From NCBI GenBank assembly GCA_937930695.1, contig CALHCB010000018.1:1-51807 (forward strand): DNA of 51,807 nt, in the 5' to 3' direction. This stretch comes from an uncultured Acidimicrobiales bacterium. GTDB taxonomy: Bacteria > Actinomycetota > Acidimicrobiia > Acidimicrobiales > SZUA-35. Under the pieces are notes generated by a model. The model was not told where the DNA came from. It saw nothing but the letters and a program-made list of their open reading frames with translations, and made no database searches. Position 1 is the first letter of the stretch, and the number at the start of each line of letters is the position of its first letter. The translations under genes were made by a program, and so were the position numbers. Positions 1-7,712 of this stretch are shown here, piece after piece.

Positions 1-140
1 CCGTGAATCTGCACGCACGTGGAACATCTGCGGCCCTCGCCGCGTTGCACTCACTGCGTCATCGCCCCGCGACATCGCACCGTGCCGATCATCAACGCCC
101 ATCCCCCCAGTTCCAACGTAAAGAATGAGTAAGTAGCAAC

Positions 141-983
141 ATGAGTGATTCAGTAGGTCAATACCTTAACGAAATCGGTCTCGTACCCCTCCTGACCGCA
201 GCAGAAGAGCGCGAGCTCGCCCAAATCATCGAACGCGGCGTCGAAGCCCGCGAACGCATGGCCAACGGCGAAAAGAAGACTGCCGAGCTTCGCCGTGCCG
301 ATCGCAAAGCCGCCCAGGCCAAAGATCGCTTCATCCGGGCCAACTTGCGCCTGGTCGTCAGCGTGGCCCGCCGCTATCCCCTGCCGGCTGGCATGGAGCT
401 CCTGGACCTTATCCAGGAAGGCAACCTCGGCCTCGAACACGCCGTCGACAAGTTCGACTGGCGCAAGGGATTCAAGTTCTCCACGTATGCGACCTTCTGG
501 ATCCGCCAGGCGATTGGCCGAGCTCTGGACCAGAAGGCCAGCCTGGTTCGCCTTCCCGGCGACCGTTCGGCCAGTCTTCGGGCGGCGCTGCGCCAGGTCT
601 CTGGCGACGGAGACGAGCTTGATGACGAGCATGCCCGGCTTCACCGTCTGACCACCCCGACCTCGCTCGATCGCACCATTGGCGACGACGACTCGAACGA
701 GCTGGTCGACCTTCTCCCCGACGCCACCCCTGGCCCGGAGTTCGAGGTCATGGCCAAGGCTGAAGAAACCATGGTCACTGGCCTTCTCGACGTGCTCGAC
801 CCGCGTGCTCGTTACGCCGTGGAGCAGCGCTTTGGTCTCAACGATGGCCGCAAGCGCAGCTATCGCGAAGTTGGAGAAGAGCTCGGTGTTACTGCCGAAG
901 CAGCTCGTCGCCTCGTGAAGCGTGCCGTGAGCGCCGTTCGCGATCAGGCCGGCGATGTCATCGCCGACTTTGACGCTGCGTGA
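141..983 (+). CDS. RNA polymerase sigma factor, sigma-70 family (group 2-like)
   Basis: A 280-residue primary-like sigma factor that would direct RNA polymerase core to promoters. Region 1.2 is at the N-terminus (DSVGQYLNEIGLVPLL). Region 2 follows, with NLRLVVSVARRY, LLDLIQEGNLGL and the -10-binding segment FSTYATFWIRQAI. Region 4 is at the C-terminus with helix-turn-helix YREVGEELGVTAEAARRLV. It lacks a long acidic region 1.1 and is short for RpoD, so it fits a group 2 (HrdB/SigB-like) factor rather than the housekeeping one. It is monocistronic: a strong hairpin terminator follows 34 bp after the stop. I see no clear Shine-Dalgarno sequence. Family assignment is firm; the regulon is unknown. 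Confidence 0.93.
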   Translation: MSDSVGQYLNEIGLVPLLTAAEERELAQIIERGVEARERMANGEKKTAELRRADRKAAQAKDRFIRANLRLVVSVARRYPLPAGMELLDLIQEGNLGLEHAVDKFDWRKGFKFSTYATFWIRQAIGRALDQKASLVRLPGDRSASLRAALRQVSGDGDELDDEHARLHRLTTPTSLDRTIGDDDSNELVDLLPDATPGPEFEVMAKAEETMVTGLLDVLDPRARYAVEQRFGLNDGRKRSYREVGEELGVTAEAARRLVKRAVSAVRDQAGDVIADFDAA

Positions 984-1016
984 CGCACGCTTCTTGAACT
1001 GAATTTTTCGTTTCTG

Positions 1017-1064
1017 ATCCGGTGCCGAAACCTCGTTGAGGAGTCGGCACCGGATTTCGTTTTC
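1017..1064 (+). terminator. Rho-independent terminator after the sigma factor gene
   Basis: A perfect 12-bp stem, ATCCGGTGCCGA (1017-1028) with TCGGCACCGGAT (1044-1055), is followed by TTCGTTTTC. The loop contains a second small stem, CCTC/GAGG. It lies between the sigma factor stop and the aroG start, so aroG needs its own promoter within about 40 bp. Confidence 0.85.
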
Positions 1065-1095
1065 AATCGCCCTTCGAATCAGCGAGACTGATGCC

Positions 1096-2460
1096 GTGAC
1101 TATCAACACCTGGACCCCCGAGAGCTGGCGCGCGTTCCCAGCCCTTCATCAACCGAGCTGGCCAGATATGCCAGAACTCGAGCAGGTTGAGAAAGCGCTG
1201 TCGTCGCTACCGCCGCTCGTTTTCGCGGGCGAAGCTCGATCGTTGAAGGAGCAACTCGCCAAAGTTTCGATGGGCGAGGCCTTCGTGCTGCAGGCCGGCG
1301 ACTGCGCCGAGTCGTTTGATGGATTCAACGCCGACGCCATTCGCGAGAAGCTCCGCGTCATTCTGCAAATGGCCGTCGTGCTCACCTACTCATCCGGCGT
1401 CCCGACGGTGAAGGTCGGACGTATCGCCGGCCAGTTCGCCAAACCACGGTCCAAGCCCACCGAGACAATCGATGGAACCGAACTTCCATCGTTCCTCGGT
1501 CACATGGTGAACGATCTGCCGTTCTCTGAGGGTGACCGACGCCCAAACCCTGAGCGCCTTGTCCATGCGTACAACCAGTCCGCATCCACGCTCAACCTCC
1601 TTCGGGCCTTCACCAAAGGCGGCTTTGCCGACCTTCATCGAGTCCAGGCTTGGAATCAAGAGTTCGTTGCCAGCTCGGCCCAGGGCCAGCGTTACAACGA
1701 GCTCGCAGCCGAGATCGACCGGGCGCTCCGCTTCATGGAAGCGGCAGGCGTCTCGTCCAACCACCCCGAAATTCACGAGGCCGACTTCTACACCAGCCAC
1801 GAAGCACTCATTCTCGAGTACGAGCAAGCACTCACCCGACAAGACTCGCTCACCGACGAGTGGTACGACTGCTCGGCGCACATGGTGTGGATCGGCGAAC
1901 GCACTCGCCAGCTTGACGGTGCCCATATCGAATTCTGCCGCGGCATCAAGAACCCGATCGGGTGCAAGGTTGGCCCGACAGCCACAGCCGAAGAGGTCAT
2001 CGGCCTCTGTGAGACACTCAACCCCGACCAGGAACCCGGCCGTCTCACGCTGATCACCCGGATGGGTGCGGACACGATTGCTGAGAAACTGCCGACTCTG
2101 TTGAGCGCGGTGAAGCAAGCAGACCATCCTGTCGTGTGGATCAGTGACCCAATGCATGGCAACACATTCACATCTGAGTCGGGGCACAAGACTCGCCACC
2201 TCGATGATGTCACCACCGAGGTCAGCGGCTTCTTTGCTGCTCACCGCGAGGCCGGCACGTGGGCTGGCGGTATCCATGTCGAGCTCACCGGTGACGATGT
2301 CACCGAGTGCCTTGGTGGAGCTGAACCGGTTGCCGACGGAGATCTCGGTCGGCGCTACGAGACGATGTGTGACCCTCGCCTGAACGGTCGGCAGGGCTTG
2401 GATCTCGCCTTCCGAGTCTCTGAACTCTTGCGAGAGCACGACAGGACGCCCGCAGCCTGA
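1096..2460 (+). CDS. aroG: 3-deoxy-7-phosphoheptulonate synthase, class II
   Basis: Condenses phosphoenolpyruvate and erythrose 4-phosphate to DAHP, the first step of the shikimate pathway. The 454-residue product has the class II (plant/mycobacterial) signature: the metal-site Cys in AGDCAESF, KPRSK, WIGERTRQLDGAHIEF, the His in DPMHGNT, the Glu in ECLGG context and the Asp in CDPRLN. The GTG at 1096 is chosen because upstream in-frame codons run into the terminator and show no homology. No convincing -10 or Shine-Dalgarno precedes it; GAGACT at 1084-1089 is the best candidate. The N-terminus is shorter than in Mycobacterium tuberculosis, where N-terminal elements take part in oligomerisation and feedback control. 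Confidence 0.96.
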   Translation: MTINTWTPESWRAFPALHQPSWPDMPELEQVEKALSSLPPLVFAGEARSLKEQLAKVSMGEAFVLQAGDCAESFDGFNADAIREKLRVILQMAVVLTYSSGVPTVKVGRIAGQFAKPRSKPTETIDGTELPSFLGHMVNDLPFSEGDRRPNPERLVHAYNQSASTLNLLRAFTKGGFADLHRVQAWNQEFVASSAQGQRYNELAAEIDRALRFMEAAGVSSNHPEIHEADFYTSHEALILEYEQALTRQDSLTDEWYDCSAHMVWIGERTRQLDGAHIEFCRGIKNPIGCKVGPTATAEEVIGLCETLNPDQEPGRLTLITRMGADTIAEKLPTLLSAVKQADHPVVWISDPMHGNTFTSESGHKTRHLDDVTTEVSGFFAAHREAGTWAGGIHVELTGDDVTECLGGAEPVADGDLGRRYETMCDPRLNGRQGLDLAFRVSELLREHDRTPAA

Positions 2461-2490
2461 CTGAGGCCTTCAGCAATCGCTGGAGGGGGT

Positions 2491-2566
2491 TTCCCAACGG
2501 TGGCGGGCCCGCGAGGCCCGAGGAGGCTTCTCCGAGCCCTCGTCGGAATCGCCTCGCCATTGGGAA
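2491..2566. terminator. Structured intergenic region between convergent aroG and anti-sigma genes
   Basis: An imperfect long palindrome: TTCCCAA plus TGGCG (2491-2505) pairs with CGCCA plus TTGGGAA (2555-2566), with a 3-nt bulge. It encloses a second hairpin, GGGCC/GGCCC (2505-2519). There are no U-tracts. It would be a plausible two-way transcription barrier for the converging genes; this is inference from structure only. Confidence 0.45.
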
Positions 2567-2569
2567 GAG

Positions 2570-3220
2570 CTAGCTCAGGCCACCGCGCACCACGGAATCG
2601 CCCGAGTGCTCCGGATTCCCGTCATCGGGCTCGACCGAGATATCCACGACTGCGAACCGAGCGACGTCGATGTCGTCCGGGATGTCGTAGGCCCCAGAGC
2701 CATCGACCTCCCCGAGCGAGATCAAGTCACGAACTGATCCATCTTCTGCCACGTCAAGAAGCCACAACTCAAGGAACGCATCTGCTCCCGCAGACCGATC
2801 AGTCTCAAGATCGAGCCAGAGGTTCCCCTCGGTGTCATAAAGGTCAGCGGCGCTCGCACTTCCGGAGTCCAGCGCTCCGAGCTCACCCGCTGCGAGCAAC
2901 ACATCGGTGCTCTCGTTTCCAGAGCGAGCGGCGAGACCAAGGGGTACGCCGACCAACAGAATGGCCGCAGCAACCGCTGTGAGGATGGCGCCACGTCGGC
3001 CCCAGGAACGTTGCCGAGCATCGTCGAGCGACACCACCTTGCCTTCGCTCGCTGGCACGACGGAGTCAGCCTGCACCTCTGACCGGATGGATTCCCAGAG
3101 GTTGGCCGAGGGAGTCTCGGGTCGGACGTCGTGAGGACCTTCTCGGAGAAGATTCATCATCGAGCCAAACTCGGCGGCCAGCTCGTTCATTTCGGGATCG
3201 TTGGCGTCAGATCTGCTCAC
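2570..3220 (-). CDS. Anti-sigma factor, RskA-type, membrane-anchored
   Basis: About 216 residues. The N-terminal cytoplasmic segment (1-75) would bind the ECF sigma factor encoded just upstream. One membrane helix lies at about residues 77-98 (GAILTAVAAAILLVGVPLG). The extracytoplasmic C-terminal half ends with VDISVEPDDGNPEHSG, typical of the anti-sigma-K (RskA) domain. There is no HxxxCxxC zinc motif, so it is not a ZAS-type redox sensor. The GTG at 3218-3220 overlaps the sigma gene by a few codons, implying translational coupling. RskA-type proteins are usually released by regulated intramembrane proteolysis, but no protease gene is adjacent. Confidence 0.85.
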   Translation of the reverse strand: MSRSDANDPEMNELAAEFGSMMNLLREGPHDVRPETPSANLWESIRSEVQADSVVPASEGKVVSLDDARQRSWGRRGAILTAVAAAILLVGVPLGLAARSGNESTDVLLAAGELGALDSGSASAADLYDTEGNLWLDLETDRSAGADAFLELWLLDVAEDGSVRDLISLGEVDGSGAYDIPDDIDVARFAVVDISVEPDDGNPEHSGDSVVRGGLS

Positions 3221-3758
3221 GGCTCGCCTCCAGTTCTGATCGTAACGTTTCAAGTCCTCGCCGAACATGGCTCTTGACCGTGCCGAGAGGCATCGCAAGC
3301 TGCTCGCTGATCTCCGCGTGCGTCAAGTCGCCGTAGAACGCCAACTCTACAACTCGGCGGCGATCCCCGGAGAGACCGGACAGTGCTTCGGTGAGCACCA
3401 TGCGGTCGGTCACTCGCTCCGCATCAGCTTGCATCTCGCCGAAATCCGCGGCTTCGCCACCCCCGGTTGAGGGACGACGGCCCGCCGCCCGAACGTGATC
3501 GATCGATTTGAAGCGAGCTATCCCCGCCATCCACGACTTCAGCGAACCCTTCGAGGGATCAAATCGATGGCGACTTTTCCACGCGGCGACAAACACTTGC
3601 TGCGCCAGGTCCTCAGCATCGTTACCGACGACACGTCGACACAATCCGAGAACGAGGGGCCCATGTTCATCGAACGCTTCTTTCAGAGCCAGTTCGTCAC
3701 CAGCGACGAAACGTTGCTCAAGAGATGCGGGCACGGGGCGAATATAGCGAGCGTGCAT
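3207..3758 (-). CDS. ECF RNA polymerase sigma factor (SigK/RpoE-like)
   Basis: A two-domain sigma factor of about 183 residues. The sigma-2 core has NDAEDLAQQVFVAAWK and KGSLKSWMAGIA. The sigma-4 DNA-binding helix-turn-helix is LTHAEISEQLAMPLGTVKSH. The ATG at 3758 is preferred; another ATG at 3767 and a longer open frame to 3812 exist. Its partner is the RskA-type anti-sigma gene that overlaps its 3' end, so it should be held inactive at the membrane until a signal. Its target genes cannot be told from the sequence. Confidence 0.9.
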   Translation of the reverse strand: MHARYIRPVPASLEQRFVAGDELALKEAFDEHGPLVLGLCRRVVGNDAEDLAQQVFVAAWKSRHRFDPSKGSLKSWMAGIARFKSIDHVRAAGRRPSTGGGEAADFGEMQADAERVTDRMVLTEALSGLSGDRRRVVELAFYGDLTHAEISEQLAMPLGTVKSHVRRGLETLRSELEASREQI

Positions 3759-3845
3759 GACGGGCATGCGGAGAGTCGCACTAGGGAATGTTGCCGTGAG
3801 CGTCACACCCACTACTTCGTTGGCAACACGCCCCTAGATGCGCTC

Positions 3846-5318
3846 TCAGACCAAATTGTCGACGAAACCCTCGAGCTGACGAAGATTCCGCACCTCGAAG
3901 CAGCCATCGCAATGCGCTGCGTACTCCCCGACGATGGAATCGCCTGTGTTCCAGTACGCCTTCGGCTCTGGATTGAGCCAGAACAGCTTGCGAGCCCGGT
4001 GCTGGATCTCTTTCATGATCCAAGCCTGGCTGGCGTGATAGTTGTTGCGAGCGTCGCCCAGAACCAACACGGTGCTCTTTGGTCCCACCTCGTTGCCGAA
4101 GTTCTCCCAGAACACCTCGAATGCGTGCCCATAGTCGGAGTGACCATCGACCCACACAACATCGGCTTCGGTGTTGACTCGGTGGACGGCTTCGGCAATG
4201 TCATCGACACCCTCGAAGAAGCTCGTGACCTCGTCGAGTCCATCGATGAACACAAAGGCGCGCACCTTGGAAAACTGCCCAGAGATGGCGTACACCAGGT
4301 GCAGCGTGAAACGAGCGAACGCCGCGACCGATCCGGAGATGTCGGCGATCACGATGATTTCCGGCTTCGAAGGCTTCGGGTGTCGGAACTTGGGCTCCGC
4401 TGGCACGCCGCCGTAGCTAAGCGAATGGCGCACCGTGTTTCGGAAGTCCAGCGGGCCCTTGCGTCCATGACGGCGCTTGCGAGCCAAGCGGACCGCAAGC
4501 TTGCGAGTCAGTGGATAGATCGCACGGCGAAGATTCGCCATCTCGTCCCGACTGGCGTGCATGAAGTCGACGTCTTCTGGAAGCGGCTTGCGAAGCGTCT
4601 TGGCCATCGCCTCCGCGCCTCGGTCCGCAACCAGTCGGCGTCGGATCTCGGCTTCGATTTCCTTGCGGAGCTCGTCGATCCGGTGCTCGTACTCGTCCCG
4701 CTCGAGCCGCTGATCCAACGATGACTGATCTTCACCTGCCTCATCACGAGACTGATCCATCAGCCGTTCGAGCATGCCCTCGAGGTCGAGGTTCCGGAGT
4801 GTCCGATAGAGGTAGTAAGTTCCTCCGACCGGACGCCCAGGCTCCATGCCTGCATACCGCTTCACGGCTTGCTTGGCCAGGGCACGCATCAGCGCGCTGT
4901 CGCCCTTCATGAGGGCTTGGTAGAGCAATTCGGCGAGTTCTTCAGGGCTCAGCCCTTGGCCGCCACCTTCGCCACCTTCGCCTTGAGGACCCTCTTGGCC
5001 CTCTTGGTCATCGGCGTTGTCGCCAAAGGGATTGTCGCCATCTGGATCGAGGGCATATTCGCTTCCCCGCAGGGAGAAGTAGACCTCGAAAAGCGTCTCG
5101 AACGTGCGCCAGTGCGCGTTGTTCTTGACCAAGGTCGCAGCGAGTGCGTACTTGAACGCATCTCGATCCTCGATTGGGATGTGACGCACCGCCTGGGCGG
5201 CATCGATATTTTCCACGAGCGACACCGGAAGGCCGGCCGTGCGCAGCTCGGTGACGAAGCCCTCGAGCAGATTGAACAGCGGACTGTCCTGGAGCTTGAC
5301 CTCCTCAGTGTCGGTCAC
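3846..5318 (-). CDS. VWA-domain protein, CoxE-like (partner of MoxR ATPase)
   Basis: 490 residues. The N-terminal helical part is followed by an acidic Gly/Glu-rich linker (about residues 95-135, EGQEGPQGEGGEGG), then a C-terminal von Willebrand A domain whose metal site begins VIADISGSV (DxSxS, near residue 320) and continues with a later Asp-containing strand (VLVLGDARNNY). It starts with GTG 2 nt after the MoxR stop, so the two are translated as a pair. MoxR AAA ATPases with CoxE/VWA partners act as chaperones that insert metals or remodel target complexes. No cox or other metalloenzyme operon is adjacent, so the client is unknown. Confidence 0.85.
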   Translation of the reverse strand: MTDTEEVKLQDSPLFNLLEGFVTELRTAGLPVSLVENIDAAQAVRHIPIEDRDAFKYALAATLVKNNAHWRTFETLFEVYFSLRGSEYALDPDGDNPFGDNADDQEGQEGPQGEGGEGGGQGLSPEELAELLYQALMKGDSALMRALAKQAVKRYAGMEPGRPVGGTYYLYRTLRNLDLEGMLERLMDQSRDEAGEDQSSLDQRLERDEYEHRIDELRKEIEAEIRRRLVADRGAEAMAKTLRKPLPEDVDFMHASRDEMANLRRAIYPLTRKLAVRLARKRRHGRKGPLDFRNTVRHSLSYGGVPAEPKFRHPKPSKPEIIVIADISGSVAAFARFTLHLVYAISGQFSKVRAFVFIDGLDEVTSFFEGVDDIAEAVHRVNTEADVVWVDGHSDYGHAFEVFWENFGNEVGPKSTVLVLGDARNNYHASQAWIMKEIQHRARKLFWLNPEPKAYWNTGDSIVGEYAAHCDGCFEVRNLRQLEGFVDNLV

Positions 5319-5320
5319 GA

Positions 5321-6220
5321 TCAGCTCCCGACCGGAGCCTCGAAGTGGGCGTTTGCGTTGCTCGAGAACTCTTTGATGGCCTTGTCGATGTCGCTGCGGT
5401 ACTTCAAGAGCACGTTGGCGGTCTCGATGGCGTCTTGTTCGGTGACCTGATCGATGCCAAGCAGAATCAACGTGCGAGCCCAGTCGATCGTTTCCGAAAC
5501 CGACGGTGCCTTCTTCAGCTCGAGTTGACGAATCGATCGCACGATACGTGCGACTTGATCGGCCAGATTCTCGGTGATGTCTGGCACCTTGGTGAGAACA
5601 ATCTCCTTCTCACGCTCCATGTCTGGATAGTCGAGGTGCAGGAACAAGCAACGACGCTTGAGAGCCTCAGACAGCTCCCGGGTGTTGTTCGAGGTGAGAA
5701 AGACCAACGGAATCTGACGAGCCTCCAACGTTCCAAGCTCGGGAATCGATACCTGGTAGTCGGACAAGATCTCGAGCAGCAGCGCCTCGGTCTCGACCTC
5801 GACGCGGTCGACCTCATCGATCAGCAGCACGACCGGGTCTTCAGCCCGGATGGCCTCCAGCAACGGACGAGTGAGGAGGAACTCGTTGGAGAAGATGTCC
5901 TCTTGGATCTCGTCCCAATCGGTATCTTCCTCACGCTCGGTCTGGATGCGAAGAAGTTGCTTCTTGTAGTTCCACTCGTAGAGCGCTTTGGACTCGTCGA
6001 GTCCCTCATAGCACTGAAGCCGAATCAGGCGGGCGCCCAGCATCTCGGCGACAGATTTCGCCAGCTGGGTTTTGCCGGTGCCGGCTGGTCCCTCGATGAG
6101 GACTGGCTTGTCGAGACGATCTGCGAGGTATGCAATGCCCGCGATGCCATCGTCGGCGAGGTAATCGACTTCTCGAAGACCCTTTCGGACAACGTCAACG
6201 GACTCAAAACGGTTGGACAT
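5321..6220 (-). CDS. MoxR-family AAA+ ATPase (CbbQ/NirQ/NorQ-like)
   Basis: 299 residues. Walker A is GPAGTGKT at 44-51, Walker B VVLLIDEVD at about 130-138, and the sensor-1 region is VFLTSNNTRELSEALKRR, all typical of the MoxR clade. These hexameric ATPases work with a VWA protein, here the next gene, to activate a client enzyme. ATG 6220 is chosen because a -10-like TAACGT sits 7 nt upstream, and because homology starts there; an upstream start 9 nt earlier is less likely. The gene is divergent from another AAA+ ATPase at 6321, with about 100 bp shared between them. Confidence 0.9.
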   Translation of the reverse strand: MSNRFESVDVVRKGLREVDYLADDGIAGIAYLADRLDKPVLIEGPAGTGKTQLAKSVAEMLGARLIRLQCYEGLDESKALYEWNYKKQLLRIQTEREEDTDWDEIQEDIFSNEFLLTRPLLEAIRAEDPVVLLIDEVDRVEVETEALLLEILSDYQVSIPELGTLEARQIPLVFLTSNNTRELSEALKRRCLFLHLDYPDMEREKEIVLTKVPDITENLADQVARIVRSIRQLELKKAPSVSETIDWARTLILLGIDQVTEQDAIETANVLLKYRSDIDKAIKEFSSNANAHFEAPVGS

Positions 6221-6227
6221 GTCGCAC

Positions 6228-6233
6228 ACGTTA
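6228..6233 (-). promoter_or_regulatory. -10 box of moxR-VWA operon, leaderless arrangement
   Basis: TAACGT on the minus strand, separated by 7 nt from the ATG at 6220. Transcription would start at or next to the start codon. A TTGCGA 19 nt further upstream is a weak -35 candidate. Confidence 0.5.
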
Positions 6234-6305
6234 CTGCCCGAAGTGGTTCGCCTCGCAAATTACCGGCCCGGCCAGGGCGTCCCGGCGGGTTGGATCGGGC
6301 CTGGC

Positions 6306-6311
6306 TAGGCT
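6306..6311 (+). promoter_or_regulatory. -10 box of CbbX-like ATPase/murJ operon
   Basis: TAGGCT lies 9 nt before the ATG at 6321. No Shine-Dalgarno sequence is present, consistent with a leaderless or near-leaderless mRNA. No good -35 hexamer is seen. Confidence 0.45.
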
Positions 6312-6320
6312 CACATCGCT

Positions 6321-7712
6321 ATGGACCGAGGCTTAGCCGTCGCAGTTGAACGTTTTTCCAAGCTCGTCGGCACAGCCCTCAAGGAGGCAGCCGTCGGGAC
6401 ATCGGTCGACGCGGCTCGTCTCGAGCGTGATGCCACCGTCGAGGCCTTCAACTTGTGTTGCGCGATCATCGATGCCGACGGGCGGCACACCGACGACGAA
6501 CTGTGGGCGCTCGTGGCCGCGTTCGCTCGGCATGACCTGCTCCCGGGAGCTGCGACTCCGAATGATCTGCGCGGCAGCACGTTGATCGCGGACAAGCGAC
6601 TCTGGATCTCGACGCCATCGGAATTGTTTCTCACACTCAAACAAGTTGATGAGCGTCGAAACACCGTGCTCGCCAAAACCTATTACGACGAATCGATGGC
6701 GCTCGCCCACACGGTTGCATCTCTTGATCGGTACCCGTCCGATGAGGAGCTCAAGGCGATCGTCGAGTTTCGCAAACTCCTACTCGACCAAATGCCTTCT
6801 CGCGAACCTGCAGCTGCGCAGGCGGGTACCGAAACTCAAGCTGAGGCGACGGCCGCTCCCAAACCCGAGCAAGAGCCCGCCGAGCCGCTCGAAGACCTCC
6901 TTGCCGAACTCGACGGCCTGATTGGTCTCTCGGCAGTCAAGGAAGAAGTCCGACTTCTCAGCGCTCTTCTCCAGGTTCAGAAGTTGCGGGCCGATCGTGG
7001 CCTTCCCGTCATCGACTCGAACAAGCACTTGGTGTTCAGCGGCAACCCGGGAACAGGAAAGACAACTGTGGCAAGACTGCTCGCTCGCATCTATCGCAGC
7101 CTGGAGATCGTGGAGCAGGGCCACCTCACCGAGGTCGACCGAAGCGGTCTCGTTGCCGGGTTCGTCGGACAGACAGCCAACAAGGTCGCCGAGGTGTTCG
7201 AAGGGGCCGATGGCGGCGTCTTATTGATCGACGAGGCGTACTCGTTGATTCGCGGTGGGGAGAAAGACTTCGGTCGGGAAGCCATCGATGCAGTCGTGAA
7301 ACAGGTCGAGGATCGCCGCGACTCCATGGTCGTGATCCTCGCGGGTTACCCCAAAGAGATGGCCGAACTCGTCGGGGCCAACCCAGGCTTCAGCAGTCGC
7401 TTCCCCAAGACGATCCATTTCCCTGACTACAGCGATGATGAGCTTCTTGCCATCCTGAATCTCATCTCCAACAAGAGCCACTACGACCTCACCGACGACG
7501 CTGAAGTTGCCGCCACTGCGTGGTTTGGCACTCACGAGCGGGGCCGAGGTTTCGGAAACGGGCGTCTCGCTCGCAATCTCTTCGAGGCTGCCGTTTCCCG
7601 ACATGCGACACGACTCGTCGAGCTTCCCGACCTCACCGACGCACAACTGACAACCCTGGAGATCGAGGACATCGCAGCAGTCCCCTCAGGCCAGGACAAG
7701 CCACCTTCGTGA
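6321..7712 (+). CDS. TerB-like/CbbX-like AAA+ ATPase
   Basis: 463 residues. Residues 1-155 form a helical TerB-like region (IIDADGRHTDDELWALV). A low-complexity Ala/Glu/Pro linker (160-190) follows, then an AAA+ module of the CbbX/SpoVK/EccA clade: Walker A GNPGTGKT at 241-248, pore-like loop SGLVAGFVGQTANK, Walker B VLLIDEAY near 300-307, and sensor/arginine-finger region NPGFSSRFP. Members of this clade remodel protein complexes (Rubisco activase CbbX, type VII secretion EccA). Here it is fused to TerB and overlaps murJ by 4 nt (GTGA), so it is co-expressed with the lipid II flippase. No Rubisco or ESX gene is nearby; the substrate is unknown. Confidence 0.85.
   Translation: MDRGLAVAVERFSKLVGTALKEAAVGTSVDAARLERDATVEAFNLCCAIIDADGRHTDDELWALVAAFARHDLLPGAATPNDLRGSTLIADKRLWISTPSELFLTLKQVDERRNTVLAKTYYDESMALAHTVASLDRYPSDEELKAIVEFRKLLLDQMPSREPAAAQAGTETQAEATAAPKPEQEPAEPLEDLLAELDGLIGLSAVKEEVRLLSALLQVQKLRADRGLPVIDSNKHLVFSGNPGTGKTTVARLLARIYRSLEIVEQGHLTEVDRSGLVAGFVGQTANKVAEVFEGADGGVLLIDEAYSLIRGGEKDFGREAIDAVVKQVEDRRDSMVVILAGYPKEMAELVGANPGFSSRFPKTIHFPDYSDDELLAILNLISNKSHYDLTDDAEVAATAWFGTHERGRGFGNGRLARNLFEAAVSRHATRLVELPDLTDAQLTTLEIEDIAAVPSGQDKPPS

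Noticed and set aside
1390..2439. Long minus-strand frame of 349 codons across aroG
   Set aside because: It is antisense to a clear class II DAHP synthase. The translation has no domain and reflects codon bias of high-GC DNA.
3495..4724. Plus-strand frame of 409 codons over the VWA gene
   Set aside because: Antisense to the MoxR-coupled VWA gene. No recognisable protein and no promoter or ribosome-binding site.
5345..6349. Plus-strand frame of 334 codons over moxR
   Set aside because: Antisense to a gene with intact Walker motifs. The frame also runs over the divergent promoter region.
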